Below, in pieces: positions 45,601 through 54,899 of a stretch of 64,000 nt of DNA. The stretch is taken from contig NC_091051.1 in NCBI RefSeq assembly GCF_963966145.1, positions 4,650,001 to 4,714,000 on the forward strand. Reading direction: 5' to 3'. The notes below the pieces were generated by a model. The model ran no database searches. It was given only the letters and a program-made list of their open reading frames with translations, and was not told the origin of the DNA. The position numbers and the translations under genes were made by a program. The DNA is from Tenebrio molitor. Its lineage: Eukaryota; Arthropoda; Insecta; Coleoptera; Tenebrionidae. How positions within the stretch are numbered: position 1 is the first letter of the stretch; each line of letters opens with the position of its first letter.

Positions 45601-48600
45601 CTTTTAATTGTTTTCAGACGAAGCGGATTAACAGTCAATCGGTCAAAGGCCTTTGACTCTCCACTGTCACTTTTGATCAATAAGTGAGCCAAAGTTTTAC
45701 TATTTATTAGTAGTGTTTGTAGCGGAGAAAAAATGACACGAGCCTCGATGCACAAACAACTACATATTGATTTGGACAGGTCCCAAAGTGTTGCCCTGAG
45801 GCACGCCAAGTACTTGAAAATAATTTATTTGAGAGAGATCTGAACGACAGACTTACAATGACGATCATAGATTTAGAGAGAGAATCCGATTAGGGAAATA
45901 TTTGGGAGTAAAAGAGAATTGCCTGGAAAAATTAGCACCAAAGTGTCTTTTTGGAAATGTGACAGGTCCAATGGTTTATTGACACATTTGTGGTGTCCTT
46001 TGTGCAAACAAAAGTGCTAACCACACCCGTGAAAGTCAGGAAATGATTTATTGCTGGCGAACAAAAGATCTAGCCGAAGGGTGTACTTTCTCAGTTTAAT
46101 CCTCGAAATATTTTAAGCACGGATGATACACTGTCAAAAGTGATTCCAAAAATCACTTTTCTACCTTGTAGAAATGAAATTTGAAACAAATGATGCTTTC
46201 GCAGATTAACCAAGAGACATTTAGAATGTACAGAGTGTCCCAAGCTTAACCCTTTTCGCAAAATTAGTCACAATAAACCAAGAATTTGAATATTATACAC
46301 TGGGCGACAAAAAAAAGTCTTCTCTCGCCTGTTATTGTCTTCAATTTGGAAATTTTGGAAATAGTTTGCGTTGCTCAAAAGAATGCGAATTTATAATTCT
46401 AGACCAGTTAATTTTCAAAACAGATAAAAACCAGTAACAGGATAATATATAAATTTTTTTACGAGACAACTTCAATTGTTTTATAATAACTGTTAGGTCT
46501 TGAACTTGAATTTATTGGGATTATTAAATAAAAGCATAAAAATATATGGTGTGTCGTTTTATACCTCCAGATTAAAGTCATTTCCAGAGAAACAAAATTT
46601 GAAAATGAGAAGAATTGAATTATAAGAAAACAATTTGTTGTTTTCAAAATCTATAAATAACAGAACAAAAGCCAAAAGATATGATTAGTTTTTTTGTCGC
46701 CCAGTATATATGATTTTATACACAGGAATTTAAATGTATTGGCACAACTGTATTCACAATAGACGCTTTAATAGCATCGCAAACATAAATTGTCAATAAT
46801 ATTTGTTTAGGTTATGCAACCAAAAATACATTTGGTTGTGACAACACTAATTTGCATTAAATAACGGAATTATTTAATAGTGTTGCAGGCTTGCAAAATG
46901 TGACAACCAGAATGAAATAACTTATAAAAAGAATTAGACAAACAGTTGAAGGCCTGAAAACAAGAGAAAGTGAGAAAAAGAACTGTTAATTATGTAATTC
47001 TTTTTGTTATACGTTAACGATCAGCTAGGGTGTTTCTGGAGACCAAATTTGGATTGTAAAAGCACTTTCAAATTCTGTACAAACAAAGAGTGTTCGAGAG
47101 ACACGAGAAGCACTTCAAAACAGTTTGAAGAAATGCTTCATAAGTGAATAAAATGTTTAAACTAAAGAAAAAAATTCTCTTTAGGTTGTCGTTTCAGCAA
47201 AAATGTTAATTAATTACCCAATTTGTTTATCTAAAATGAAACCTTTTAGCAATTCTCATTCACCGTAGTGCTGTAACAAGCAGAACTGAAGCTTCCAGAT
47301 TATTAGTTTGAAAGTTTTTAAGAGCAGAAAAGTGGCAAAAGAACTGAAAATAAAATAGAATTTTTGATAGAAGCTGGCGAAAAAGTAGAATGTTTTTGGG
47401 GGTCATAACTGGACTATACCAAGGAAGAGCAGCCTTCTAAAGAAGCGAAGAATCAGTTTCACTGAAGAACAATTTGAAGAAATTCGTCGAAAAGTATAAA
47501 GAAAACTTCACTAGAAGAATTTAGATGTTATTATGCCAGATACGTTTATTTTAGGAAAACATTTATCTAAAATTAATATTTTTGAAGAAGCATAAGAGCA
47601 AGTAAAGTTGCAAAAAGAAGAAACAATAAAGTGATTTTTTTATTTTATTTAAGTTAGTTAAAAACCAGAATTTTTCACATTTTAAACACATATTAAAGAA
47701 CAGCAATCTCTAATTCTAGAGGAGTCTTCAAGACACACGCAAGAACTATGTGAAGAAATCCTCCCAAAGTGAAGATGTAGTGTGAAGAAATTGTTTGAGC
47801 AAAAATTTCACCAGATTTTTTTTTTGTTTCGTTCTTTCAGACAAATGTTTTTCAGAATAGAGAACAAAATAAAATTTCTTTCAGAAATTGGTATTATATT
47901 TTTGCGAGAACCGCAACTGAAACTTCCATAATCAATCAGTTTTGAAGCTTTTCAGAGCAATGAAATGTAGAAAAAAGAGTTGAAAACAAAGTAGAAATTC
48001 TTGCCATAAGTTAGTAAAAACTATAGTGTTTCTGGAGGTCGCGTTTGGGAAAAGTTCTCTCTCAAATTCTAGAGAAACAAATAACGTTGAAGAAACACGC
48101 AAGAACAGTTTGAAGAAGTTCTTCAAAAAGTAAAAAGAAATTATTCAGTAATCAAAATTTTTCTTTGTTGTCACCATCAAAAAGAAATGTACAGAACCTG
48201 GATATAACTAAACTACCTGTTAATCCAATGTTATTCAAACAGTTGCTTTGTCAAAGCTGATGTCAAAGAAACTCTCCAGCAGGTAGTGAAAACCTCAACA
48301 AAAATTTTTCGGTAGTTTTTTAATTATAAGTGGCCAAGTGACACCGACATACATACAAATGTTTCAAAACTGCAACAAATTTGATCGGGGATGAATCAAA
48401 CGAGGTTAGAAAAAGAGAACGAGCTCCAAGAAGTTTAGTTTTGTCGAAGACACGATAATAGGAGTGGAATAGAATTGAACAATAACGATTTGAGGAAGAA
48501 TTTCCGCATTTTTACGACAAACAAGGAATGGAAATATGTGCGTGGGTTTTATTTTCGCTTTCATCTTTCCTCGTTAGTGGGCGCTTCTTCGTCCTGCGTC

Positions 48601-48944
48601 CGGATTAGACAGTCACACGTGAGAATCGTCCTTTATCCGGTCGAAGAACCCGTCTTAATCGCTCGCACTAATTGCCTAATTCGTTCGCAAATCCTCGTCG
48701 AGCGTCGAAAAAGGGTCCCGATCGTCGTCCGCCGCCGCGATTCCGGGGGTCCACTCGAAACCGCACGGGATTTGCAAGTCGATGACGCGGTCTGTATATT
48801 AACTCGATCATTAGAAGCGGGGTGAACGGGAAAAAAACTCGAGTTAATTGCAGCTTGATTAAAGACCGCAGCGAGGGCGCGATCGCAAAGGGGAGCACAC
48901 ACGCGTCTCGTAATTGCAAAAATCGACCCACCTTTATGGGGCAT
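15576..48944 (-). CDS. toy: Twin of eyeless (Pax6) transcription factor
   Basis: Nuclear DNA-binding protein at the top of the insect eye and head network, upstream of eyeless. Coding exons in transcript order: 48932-48944, 44393-44621, 40193-40373, 30838-31057, 26843-26992, 24534-24616, 19292-19479, 17115-17329, 15576-15676; phases all fit, giving 459 aa. The paired domain spans residues about 26-152 (GINQLGGVYVNGRPLPDS, then YYETGSIKPRAIGGSKPRV). An acidic linker follows (TSDGNSEHNSSGDEDSQ). The homeodomain is at 247-306 with Ser at position 50 (QVWFSNRRAKWRR). The Ser/Thr/Pro-rich tail includes CLQQRDATGYPYMFHDPL and ends SNYWPRIQ. GINQLGGVYVNGR and the full Pax6-like tail point to Toy rather than Eyeless (VNQLGGVFVGGR in flies). 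The first coding exon, which supplies only MPHK, is the least certain part; a start at the Met encoded in the next exon is the alternative. Confidence 0.95.
15677..17114. other. toy intron, no feature recognised
   Basis: AT-rich in the middle and unique sequence near the exons. I see no element ends and no RNA gene. Confidence 0.5.
17115..17329 (-). CDS. toy: toy exon: C-terminal activation region
   Basis: Encodes SSMSGGLSSSCLQQRDATG, then YPYMFHDPL and a Ser/Thr/Pro-rich stretch ending STGT. Ends one base into a codon at ACCG|GTATGT. Confidence 0.95.
18286..18518. mobile_element. MITE, 233 bp, ~35-bp terminal inverted repeats
   Basis: The left end TACCGGGTGATTTTAAACGA is mirrored by the right end ...TTTAAAATCACCCGGTA, with identity continuing through GTGACTTTTT. 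The interior is non-coding. It lies in the toy intron at 17330-19291. The form is that of a non-autonomous DNA transposon. Confidence 0.88.
19292..19479 (-). CDS. toy: toy exon: homeodomain recognition helix
   Basis: Encodes VWFSNRRAKWRREEKLRNQ with Ser50 of the homeodomain, then LPINSGFNSMYSSIPQPIAT and MADTY. Ends at ACAG|GTGAGC. Confidence 0.97.
21007..21383. mobile_element. MITE, 377 bp, ~31-bp terminal inverted repeats
   Basis: The left end reads TAATTCAGAATAAGTGGCAT then CGCGGTAGGCG, and the right end is its exact reverse complement over about 31 bp. The interior has no ORF. The family is not recognised. Confidence 0.87.
22621..22752. repeat. Foldback element, 132 bp
   Basis: Left arm ATAGTATATTATTACGTAAG, then GTAAAGAAGG...GCCAC. 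The right arm is its imperfect complement ending GAGTATAATACTAT. The centre contains CACGAGCCTAAGGCGAGTG. It resembles the elements at 7307-7440 and 34119-34202 in layout. Confidence 0.75.
23998..24020. repeat. (CCG)n microsatellite
   Basis: About seven CCG units in a toy intron, inside a GC-richer unique segment that runs from 23640 to 24480. Confidence 0.8.
24534..24616 (-). CDS. toy: toy exon: homeodomain helices 1-2
   Basis: Encodes EFERTHYPDVFARERLAEK and IGLPEARIQ, ending at CAG|GTAAC. The following intron falls exactly before the recognition helix residues VWFSNRR. Confidence 0.96.
24617..26842. other. toy intron between the homeodomain-start exons, AT-rich
   Basis: T-rich, low-complexity sequence. 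Short phrases such as TCTTAGATTAATTCGTAC near 25955 recur with changes near 25690 and 20950, hinting at an old dispersed repeat. No coding potential is supported. Confidence 0.5.
26843..26992 (-). CDS. toy: toy exon: acidic linker and homeodomain start
   Basis: Encodes ADAMHENTSDGNSEHNSSG, then LQRNRTSFTNEQIDSLEK, helix 1 of the homeodomain, ending one base into a codon at AAAG|GTAACG. Confidence 0.96.
27000..27900. promoter_or_regulatory. Unique GC-moderate island, candidate toy enhancer
   Basis: Unlike the AT-rich arrays beside it, this intronic stretch is unique, moderately GC-rich and free of repeats. A 203-codon open frame (27164-27775 plus) shows no domain and looks incidental. The enhancer reading is inference from composition and position only. 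Confidence 0.35.
28050..30350. repeat. Decayed ~155-bp tandem array in toy intron
   Basis: The phrase TTTACTTAGAAGAATTGCTT and variants recur at about 28236, 28391, 28555, 28750, 28885, 29040, 29735, 29890, 30015, 30185 and 30305, mostly 120-170 bp apart. Flanking words such as 'aatgatttttgatgaaatga' recur in step with it. The array is split by the large inverted repeat at 29323-29606. Copies are well diverged. Confidence 0.75.
29323..29606. repeat. Long inverted repeat (~135-bp arms, ~18-nt loop)
   Basis: The arms mirror each other almost perfectly near the axis: GAGTTGAATTTGGGCATTTT on the left against AAAATGCCCAAATTCAACTC on the right. Similarity continues outward to AACACGACCTAA / TTAGGTCTTGTT. 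The axis is near 29466. The centre is CTCTCAGGCTTCTGG...GGCCCGAGAG. As RNA it would form a long hairpin. It probably arrived as a foldback transposon. Confidence 0.92.
30838..31057 (-). CDS. toy: toy exon: end of paired domain and linker
   Basis: Encodes VSSINRVLRNLASQKEQQ, then NESVYDKLRMFNGQTPGWAW and an Ala/Pro-rich linker ending RDDLQKR. The donor is CGAG|GTGAAT. Confidence 0.96.
31930..32800. promoter_or_regulatory. Unique island, candidate toy enhancer
   Basis: About 0.9 kb of unique moderate-GC sequence inside the large intron, with AT-rich repetitive DNA on its distal side. It contains several TAAT-core motifs. The regulatory role is inference. Confidence 0.3.
33470..33745. mobile_element. 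MITE, 276 bp, ~30-bp terminal inverted repeats
   Basis: The left end AAATGTACCGAGTGACTATA followed by AATGATTGAA is matched by the right end TTCAATCATTTATAGTCACT followed by CGGTGCATTT. The interior is non-coding. Confidence 0.87.
34119..34202. repeat. Short foldback element with GC-rich centre
   Basis: TAGGTATATTTTCCAGCGCG and ACTAGGTTTCAGGC on the left mirror GCCTGATTAGTTGGAGCAGTG and AAAATACC on the right, around a centre reading GCGCGAGGCGAAGCCGAGTG. The arms are imperfect. Confidence 0.65.
35962..36360. mobile_element. TACAGGGTG-ended MITE A, 399 bp
   Basis: Left terminus TACAGGGTGTCTCAAAATTC then GCGAATTCCGAAT. The right terminus is its complement, ...GAATTTTGAGACACCTGTA, with arms of about 48 bp. 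The preceding bases TTA and following bases CA leave a possible TA duplication. The interior is non-coding. Confidence 0.9.
36810..38400. repeat. Decayed ~125-bp array rich in ATTC
   Basis: A phrase AACTTCTGCAAAAAAGCATC then CTGGAA...TGGAAAATATTTG recurs at about 36965, 37087, 37210, 37396, 37497, 37668, 37795, 37925, 38176 and 38390. Each is followed by a variable run of ATTC/ATTCATT. Irregular spacing comes mainly from the tetranucleotide run lengths. Open frames here encode repeated Phe-Ile-His-Ser peptides and are products of the repeat, not genes. Confidence 0.88.
38690..39180. promoter_or_regulatory. Unique island, candidate toy enhancer
   Basis: Unique, GC-moderate sequence bordered by the ATTC array on one side and a MITE on the other, within the large toy intron. 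The regulatory reading is inference. Confidence 0.3.
39239..39504. mobile_element. TACAGGGTG-ended MITE B, 266 bp, ~85-bp arms
   Basis: Left end TACAGGGTGGATCTGAAATA then CGTGTGTTCATTTTAACCAG. The right end is its complement, ...GTATTTCAGATACACCCTGTA. Flanked by TA on both sides, as expected of a mariner-type target duplication. The arms make up most of the element. Confidence 0.93.
40193..40373 (-). CDS. toy: toy exon: second half of paired domain
   Basis: Encodes RYYETGSIKPRAIGG through CPSIFAWEIRDRLLSEG and CNNDNIPS, the RED subdomain. It ends phase 0 at AGC|GTGAGT, a conserved Pax6 intron site. Codons are strongly G/C-ending compared with the AT-rich introns. Confidence 0.97.
41324..41851. 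mobile_element. TACAGGGTG-ended MITE C, 528 bp, ~70-bp arms
   Basis: Left end TACAGGGTGTAACAGAAAAA then AGTGCATTTATTTTAAC. The right end is its complement, ...CTTTTTTCTGTTACACCCTGA. The arms continue to ACAACAACTTTTCT. The interior differs from MITE A and B and has no ORF. Confidence 0.92.
44170..44392. promoter_or_regulatory. Unique sequence downstream of the paired-box exon
   Basis: Together with 44622-45440 on the other side of the exon, this forms a unique, GC-moderate block of about 1.2 kb around the first paired-domain exon. The reading as regulatory DNA is inference. Confidence 0.3.
44393..44621 (-). CDS. toy: toy exon: first half of paired domain
   Basis: Encodes EEDLMHHASMGQ, NTIFGCSTAGHSG, then the PAI subdomain through CDISRILQVSNGCVSKILG. 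It ends two bases into a codon at GGAG|GTAATA. The acceptor is TTCCAG. Confidence 0.96.
46296..46708. mobile_element. Tc1/mariner-like MITE, 413 bp
   Basis: The left end TACACTGGGCGACAAAAAAA is complemented by the right end TTTTTTTGTCGCCCAGTATA. Flanking TAT/TATATA fits a TA target site. Terminal CACTGGG...ACAAAAAA resembles Tc1/mariner ends. The interior is non-coding. Confidence 0.83.
46950..48170. repeat. Decayed ~330-bp tandem repeat, about four copies
   Basis: The segment GTGTTTCTGGAG...TTTGG and the following AAACACGCAAGAACAGTTTG...AAGAA phrase recur near 47030, 47395, 47700 and 48030. A second shared segment (CTGAAGCTTCCAGATTATTA and ...AGCAGAAAAGTGG) recurs near 47285 and 47910. Divergence is high but the order of words is kept. 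Confidence 0.72.
48480..48931. promoter_or_regulatory. Unique GC-moderate block next to toy 5' exon
   Basis: Unique sequence downstream of the first coding exon, continuing beyond the exon to about 49650. The small open frames in it have no domain. It could hold toy regulatory elements; inference. Confidence 0.3.
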
Positions 48945-49074
48945 CTTCCACAAGGCCTCAGCACACGTCGATTCCCTTAGCGAAAGCGTCTTCGCCGCCG
49001 AGATCACTGGAGAAAACCCGCCCGGAGTCGGGACGGGTCCGGACGTCGCTCCCAGGGTGTCCTCTTCGCACCAC
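48932..49074 (-). CDS. toy: toy first coding exon with 5' UTR
   Basis: Acceptor TTTGCAG before 49074, then a probable 5' UTR to ATG at 48944, then MPHK plus one base to donor AAAG|GTGGGT at 48932. Splicing joins this to EEDLMHHASMGQ. Only 13 nt are coding. The choice rests on splice signals, frame, and this being the only ATG in frame; no transcript supports it. Confidence 0.6.
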
Positions 49075-52000
49075 CTGCAAACCAGAAACAGTCAGTCCGA
49101 GTGGTACTCGCGCCGATCATGGCGAGGCGTCGTGTTGGGGTCGCACTTCATCAATATAAATCATCGCCAGTCGAATTATTCACTTGTCAGACCCCGAAAA
49201 GGTTAACATCTTGTTCAGCGATCGCGCATTGTTCGGTTTGTTTTAGCCGCTATAGAGGGTGATATATGAACATGAGTAGCAAAGATCTATGACAAGCTTT
49301 GGCCATTGTTCGCGACGGGTGGTCGGTAACCACCGCGGTTAAATGAAGACAAATTCAAGCCCGCTCCGAGGAGCTTTGAGCCAGACCGCTGATTGCGCGC
49401 CAACGAACTTGACGACCGCTGACCGAGCTTTCGTTTTTACTTGTTTTCCAAAACGACGTGGCAAACGTTGTTGAAATATTTTCTCCTGTTTTGGGTGCTC
49501 ACGTTGTCTAATCGAACAATCAGGTTGTTGCTTGGCGCGGAAAAATCTGCTAAAGGGGAAATTGGCGACGTTTTTAACACTCGGACTCGATTTTAATTAG
49601 CAATTAAGGGAGCGACGCCCCACGGCAGGTTTATGCTTAATTTTGTTTGCAACAAAACAGGTGAGATGTTTTCACTTTTTTCATTTTCAACGACAGTTGC
49701 TCAACTATTGTTTCTTTCAAAAATATTCAAAATGTTTCTTTTTATTTTATTTTTGAGTCTTTGTAGTAAGTTAAAATTCCGTAACGAACTTACAGATTAA
49801 CAAAACTACCAAGTCCTAAGTAAATAAATCTGACACAGAATTTGTAAATCATAAGGTTACCAAAGGCTTTATTTTATTTATTACAAGTAAGAGAAATTTC
49901 TTATTTGATTAGATATTTTTTCCGTGTTATAAATTTTGTTTTCGAGCTTTCTCCATCGCAATTTTCCGGATTTTTTTGTTTTTTGTAATTTTTTTGTGAT
50001 CGAAATCTGCAAAATAAATGCAAGCAGGGTAATTATTAAATATTTTGAATGAATGATAATGATATGGAAATCAAACAATGTTTCGATTTGTTGCCTAATT
50101 TTGTCATCACAGTTTTACCAACATTGAATTATAAAAATAATTATTAAAAGACATCTTTTATTTTGTATTTTTTTCTTCATCCTCGAATTGTGTTCTGATT
50201 TTTATTTTATTAAAAAAAAGAGAAAAACTTCAAAAAGAGAGTCAAACAAGACAAAATCTTGTATTTTTTAAATTTTAACATTTTCATAAAATAAAAAATA
50301 TAAATTGTAATAAGGTAAAAAAATATCATTTAATAACAGAAGTAAGTATTTGTAACATTGCTAGATATTGTAGGTACGTGAAACTTTACGCAAAAAAATA
50401 TTTTCTGGGTTTTACAAACATTATTTCCCTATTTTCTCACCCCCCTCCTATTCCCTTCATCCCCCCCGCTACTAAACAGAAGGAAAATATTTCTAAATTT
50501 GTTGATAACCTTCACATTGGTTTAATTTACATTAAATTATCAATTAATAATTTGAAGCGCCAGTGAGATCCGAGTGAGAAGTTAATTTCAGTATTTATAT
50601 TTTTTACATCGCATAGTTTCATTAGCAAGAAAAAACAGAATACATTTTTTTTTGTGATTTTTTTCCCGGCTTCGTATGTTATTATTGTTCATTTGTTTCA
50701 TTTTTAAATTTTATTAGAAATAAATACGCAAGAGTTAAAATTTCACATTTTTTAGAAATTCTGGCAAATGTCAACATTTCGTTTTACATTATTTGCTCAA
50801 ATACGCACTTGAATTTTTTTGTAAAGTAACAAAAATATCATGATAAAAGAGAAAAAAGTGGAAGGTTTCAATTGATAAGAGAAATAAGAGAAGTTGCTTC
50901 TAATGTCGATAAATATTCCACTTTCAGTTTTATTATAAAAAATATCCAAGGAACGATTGTTCGGATGTTATAAACATTATTTCCAATTTTTTTCAGCTTC
51001 CTTGTTGTCACTTTTATTTTCCTTCAGCTTCCGGAACCTCTACGTAAATTTTTGATCTTCGTATTCTGTTATTGGTTACACTTATTTTTTATTTTATTGA
51101 ATTAAGTAAAAAAAGTATCATTTCATTATAAAAAAAAGGTTTCATCTCACAAGAGATGTTGCTTGCAAAGTCTTCACACATTGCACATTCAGCTTTCCTC
51201 AAATAACATCCAATTAACTATTGTTTTGTTTTTATTATTATAAACTTTATTTCTTATTTCTTCTCCTTCCTTTGTTCTCACCTTTAGCCTCTTTGGCCAG
51301 ACTCTACTAAACAGCATAATCCGAAAATATTTTTAAATTATGTATATAAAATCCTCAGGTAGAAAATTGAAGCGCTAATGAGAGCCAATTGGAAAACTGT
51401 ATCCATTTATTTATAATCTTATACATCACTCAATTTCATGATCAGTAAAAAATAGAACAAATTATTCCTTTACGACTTTTCACCAGTTTTTTATTTCACT
51501 AGAAACAAATATCCAACAGCTAAAATTTTAGATTTTTAAACGTTTTCTGGAACCTCAACATTTCTCACTACATTATAAAATAAAAGAGAATCAAATGGAA
51601 GGTGTCATTTGATACGAGAAGTTGATCGCAATATCGCTAAATATTTCCCATTAAGCTGTCATCATTTAATATCCTATCAATCATTTTTTATTATCATGAA
51701 CGTTTTTTCCTATTTTTTCATTGCACTTGTTAACACTTTTATTCTTCTTTGACTTCATACAAAATAAATATAAACAGGATGATTTTAAAATTTGTTGACA
51801 ACCTTTGTATACATCGGTTTAATAACAAAACAAAAGCGATTGTGTAAGCTGCATTTAAATTTCATTTAAAAATATGCAAAAGTGAGTGGATTACTTATAT
51901 TATTTTTCAAATTTTCTTTCCCCACAACCAACAAAACACAAATCTATCAATAACACTAGATGCTCAAAACAATTCTACGAAAATGAATAATACATCTTTT

Positions 52001-53211
52001 ATAATTATAACAGTTTACAAACGAGCTTTTATCTACATATTTAAATATGTAATTGCTAAATAAATTCAGCTCGCATAAATAAATTTATAAATTTTACAAT
52101 AAGAGTTGTGGCGGTTTTTGTGATTCAAAGCACAGAATATTCCAATGGAAGAGCTTGATTTTGTTTGTTTAAAAATGTTCAGTTCTCTTTGTTGTGGGAA
52201 GTCGACAGCAGAAATTAGAACTTTAGTTGTGACAACTTTGCAACTACAAATGAACTACTTAACTAGCGGTGTTAAGCCAAGGCTAATTTGAATCGGCGAG
52301 GTTTGAAGAGTAAGAAAAAACTAGCTTGACGGAAAATTCTTGAATTGGATGAAATTTTTGGGGGTGTCGTTTTGACAAACTGAGGGAAACATGAAGTCTT
52401 GGGGTTAATCTGGACGCACCGCTGCTAATCCACGGTCTAGCCTGTTAGTCAAAAGTGCGTGTAAAGTTAGAAATTTACACAACACTAGCAGTGTTGCCAC
52501 AAATGCTTTTGGGTTTAATCAAGTGAATAGTGGTGAGCTTTGCGAAAGAAAATTTGGAGCGAGTAGCAAATTTTTCGATAGAAAAGAGCGGTTTGTTTGT
52601 TGAAAAACAGAAGCGACGGGTCCATTAGCTGAGTTGAGAATTTAATTGAAATAAATATCCCGATACTTTGGCAACAGCTAATGGAATGTTTACCGAACGT
52701 CCGTCCGCATCGTATTTTAATTGAACGAGCTTAAAACGAGCTTTTAACAAAATATGACCCTCTAAAAAAATCCGCCCCAAAGCCGTCGAAGAGAAACGAT
52801 CATAATCAAAAACTGTCTAGTTATTAGACGAGAGGGGCGCCGCCGCCGCAGCGGCTCCGGCAAAGCGAATCTCGAGCTTAAAAATAAAGTCAAGTATAAA
52901 ATCCGGCGGAGCTTTGGCGTCGTCTCACAATAGTGCACCTTTTGACGAGGAAGCTCTCTCGAAATGCAAAACTTGTTTGTCCCTTTGAATCGCTACAATT
53001 TCTCGTCAGTCAAAGCGAGAGCAGCGCGTCTTTGTGCGGTTTAACCGGCGGATTAACAAAAAAGCTCTTTGATCGCGGAGCCGCATCCACCTACGTCGTT
53101 AACTGGAAAAATGTATTTCTAATTGCGCGTCGAGGGTCGTTCAGAGCTCCCCGATTTGAATGCACCCTCGAGCCCGGAGTCCCGGAGTAATTGGTGTCGG
53201 TCGTTACCTAC
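49075..53211. other. Probable toy 5' intron
   Basis: If the candidate first exon at 53212 is right, this is a 4.1-kb intron. 49075-49650 is unique. 49700-52100 is very AT-rich with phrases such as AAACATTATTTCC...TTTTTTC recurring near 50415, 50970, 51240 and 51700, a likely old repeat. 52100-53200 is unique. Confidence 0.45.
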
Positions 53212-53960
53212 CTTTTCGGCAAATCACAGACCGCACATCGAAAAACCCCACTCGCGAACTAAGGCCAGTCGCACACTACGCGCTTTCGCTCGATTAATCC
53301 GGGTGGTCACGTGTCTGGTCGACTGTCAGAGAGCGCCACTGTGCTTCACCATGCGGAGCGAGCCAAAGACTGGCTCAGCTTCACGTCACTCAACGTTCAA
53401 GGATGACTTGATCCGCAGAGGGGCGTGTCGGCGCGCGCCCCGCCCTCGTGGTGGGGGGATCTTCGCCTTTCTTCCGCGATTTCTTCGATATCGGCCGGAA
53501 ACGATCGAGATCGATCGAGATCGCGCCGATCGCGGCGGCGGGCCCGGCTGCGGCGCGTGCGGCGTCTTCGGGGCACGAGAGGCGGCCGCGCCTCGGCGGC
53601 CCCGCAGTCCCATTGGAGGAGGGCCGGACGCCATTGTTTCCGGCGGGGCGCGGCGGCGCACCGGGGCCGACGCTCGCCTGCAGCGCCGTCGGAGGACATT
53701 AGCGGCCCGACGTCGACGACGATTCCGCGACGCTCGGAGCTACCAGGTTCTGTTGTTCATCGAGTTTGGCCCGGGGTGTGTGCGGGAGGCGACAGGTGAG
53801 GAGGATTTGCGTGAGGACCTAAAACAGATTTGCTTTGCATGAGGTGACCACGTGCATGGCCAAGACTCGACGGGCGCGCCGCCCCCGGGTCATCTCTTCT
53901 TCATTTCCTGCTAAAATTAAACCAGGGCGACACGAGCCGAGCGGCGGCGCTCTTTGTTGT
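53212..53960 (-). promoter_or_regulatory. CpG-rich island, candidate toy promoter and first non-coding exon
   Basis: The most GC- and CpG-rich stretch of the window (especially 53420-53740), lying upstream of the toy 5' exon. On the minus strand a good donor AAAAG|GTAGGTAACG ends at 53212 and could splice to the acceptor at 49074. Long open frames on both strands (for example 53123-53842 plus) are expected of such GC-rich DNA and lack domains. Assignment to toy is inferred from position and strand. Confidence 0.5.
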
Positions 53961-54670
53961 CCTCACCGGTGGCGGAGTGACATTTGTCATTCGCGACATG
54001 TCGACGACGGATGCGAGGCACGCTTGATTACAATGCATTTGTCGATACACATGACGGTAGGCTGTGCATGACGACGGAAGCATGTCCCGGATTGATTCGT
54101 CGGTGCTGCAATCGATACTCCTTTTTTTGCATCTCTGTTTTCAGGTTGGCTTGTTCGTTTTTGACTGTACTTTACACAAGATGATTCAGAAAAGTATTTT
54201 TTTTATTATTGTTTTTATTTTCAAGCACATCATTCAAGATTTACAATTCCTCTGGGTCTACTAGGATTGTTTGTAGATATGATTAAAGAGAGATATACCT
54301 ACTTACACCCAGAAATGACATCAACTCTACTTTTTAAATAAATATTAAATTTTGACCAAAAATTAAAAATTATTATTGTTTCGACTAATTTACAAACAAA
54401 ATTTTTCCACATTTCAAAAATTTGACAGTCTTGACTGAAATTTGTTACATATGTACATATTTAGACCTGTTGTTTTTTCGAAAATTTGAAAGCCTATAAG
54501 AGACAAAAATCAATCACAGGATAAATTAAATAGGTACAAAGGAAATCAATAATTATTTAGGAATCACTCTGTATATGTGGTACTTAAAAAAATCATAACT
54601 ACGTAATAAGAAATATGGAAAATATAGAATTATGTATTGTACCTAAGTTCAATAAATTGTGACCCACTTC

Positions 54671-54883
54671 TATCGGCTGTTCATTTAAATTTTTCCTTAA
54701 AGTTGGCGTTGAAGAGTCGATTGTGAACGCACTATGTAGTCGTATTATGGATTACGGAAACTGTTTAAATCTAACCTCACTTTTTGCGGTGTTTGTGTTT
54801 TTACTCTGCCAATTGACAAGTGGTGCGTTCACAATCAACTCTTCAACGTAACTTTGCGGAGAAATTTAAATGAACACCCGATA
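54671..54883. mobile_element. MITE family D, copy 1, 213 bp
   Basis: Ends TATCGGCTGTTCATTTAAAT and ATTTAAATGAACACCCGATA. The arms of about 60 bp include GTTGAAGAGTCGATTGTGAA and its complement. The interior matches copy 2 at 58527-58732 (TCTAACCTCACTTTTTGCGG). Confidence 0.92.
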
Positions 54884-54899
54884 TTTTTCACAGATGTTA

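Larger units (their letters stand above)
44622..48931. other. toy intron between the MPHK exon and paired domain
   Basis: Unique to about 45850, then AT-rich with one MITE (46296-46708) and a four-copy decayed tandem repeat (46950-48170). The last 450 bp are again unique and GC-moderate. Confidence 0.6.

Noticed and set aside
46229..46260. Additional MITE starting TACAGAGTGTCCCAAG
   Set aside because: Only one end is visible; no inverted partner was found nearby, so no element is called.
15576..48944. Eyeless or Pax2/5/8 instead of Toy
   Set aside because: GINQLGGVYVNGR, the linker DGNSEHNSSGDEDSQ and the SNYWPRIQ end fit Toy/Pax6; a complete homeodomain excludes Pax2/5/8.
52893..52925. TATAAAA box followed by a possible initiator on the plus strand
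   Set aside because: No supported plus-strand gene follows; a TATA match in AT-rich DNA is not informative.
53123..53842. 239-codon ORF and overlapping frames on both strands
   Set aside because: CpG-rich DNA is poor in stop codons; all frames are long, Arg/Ala-rich and without domains.
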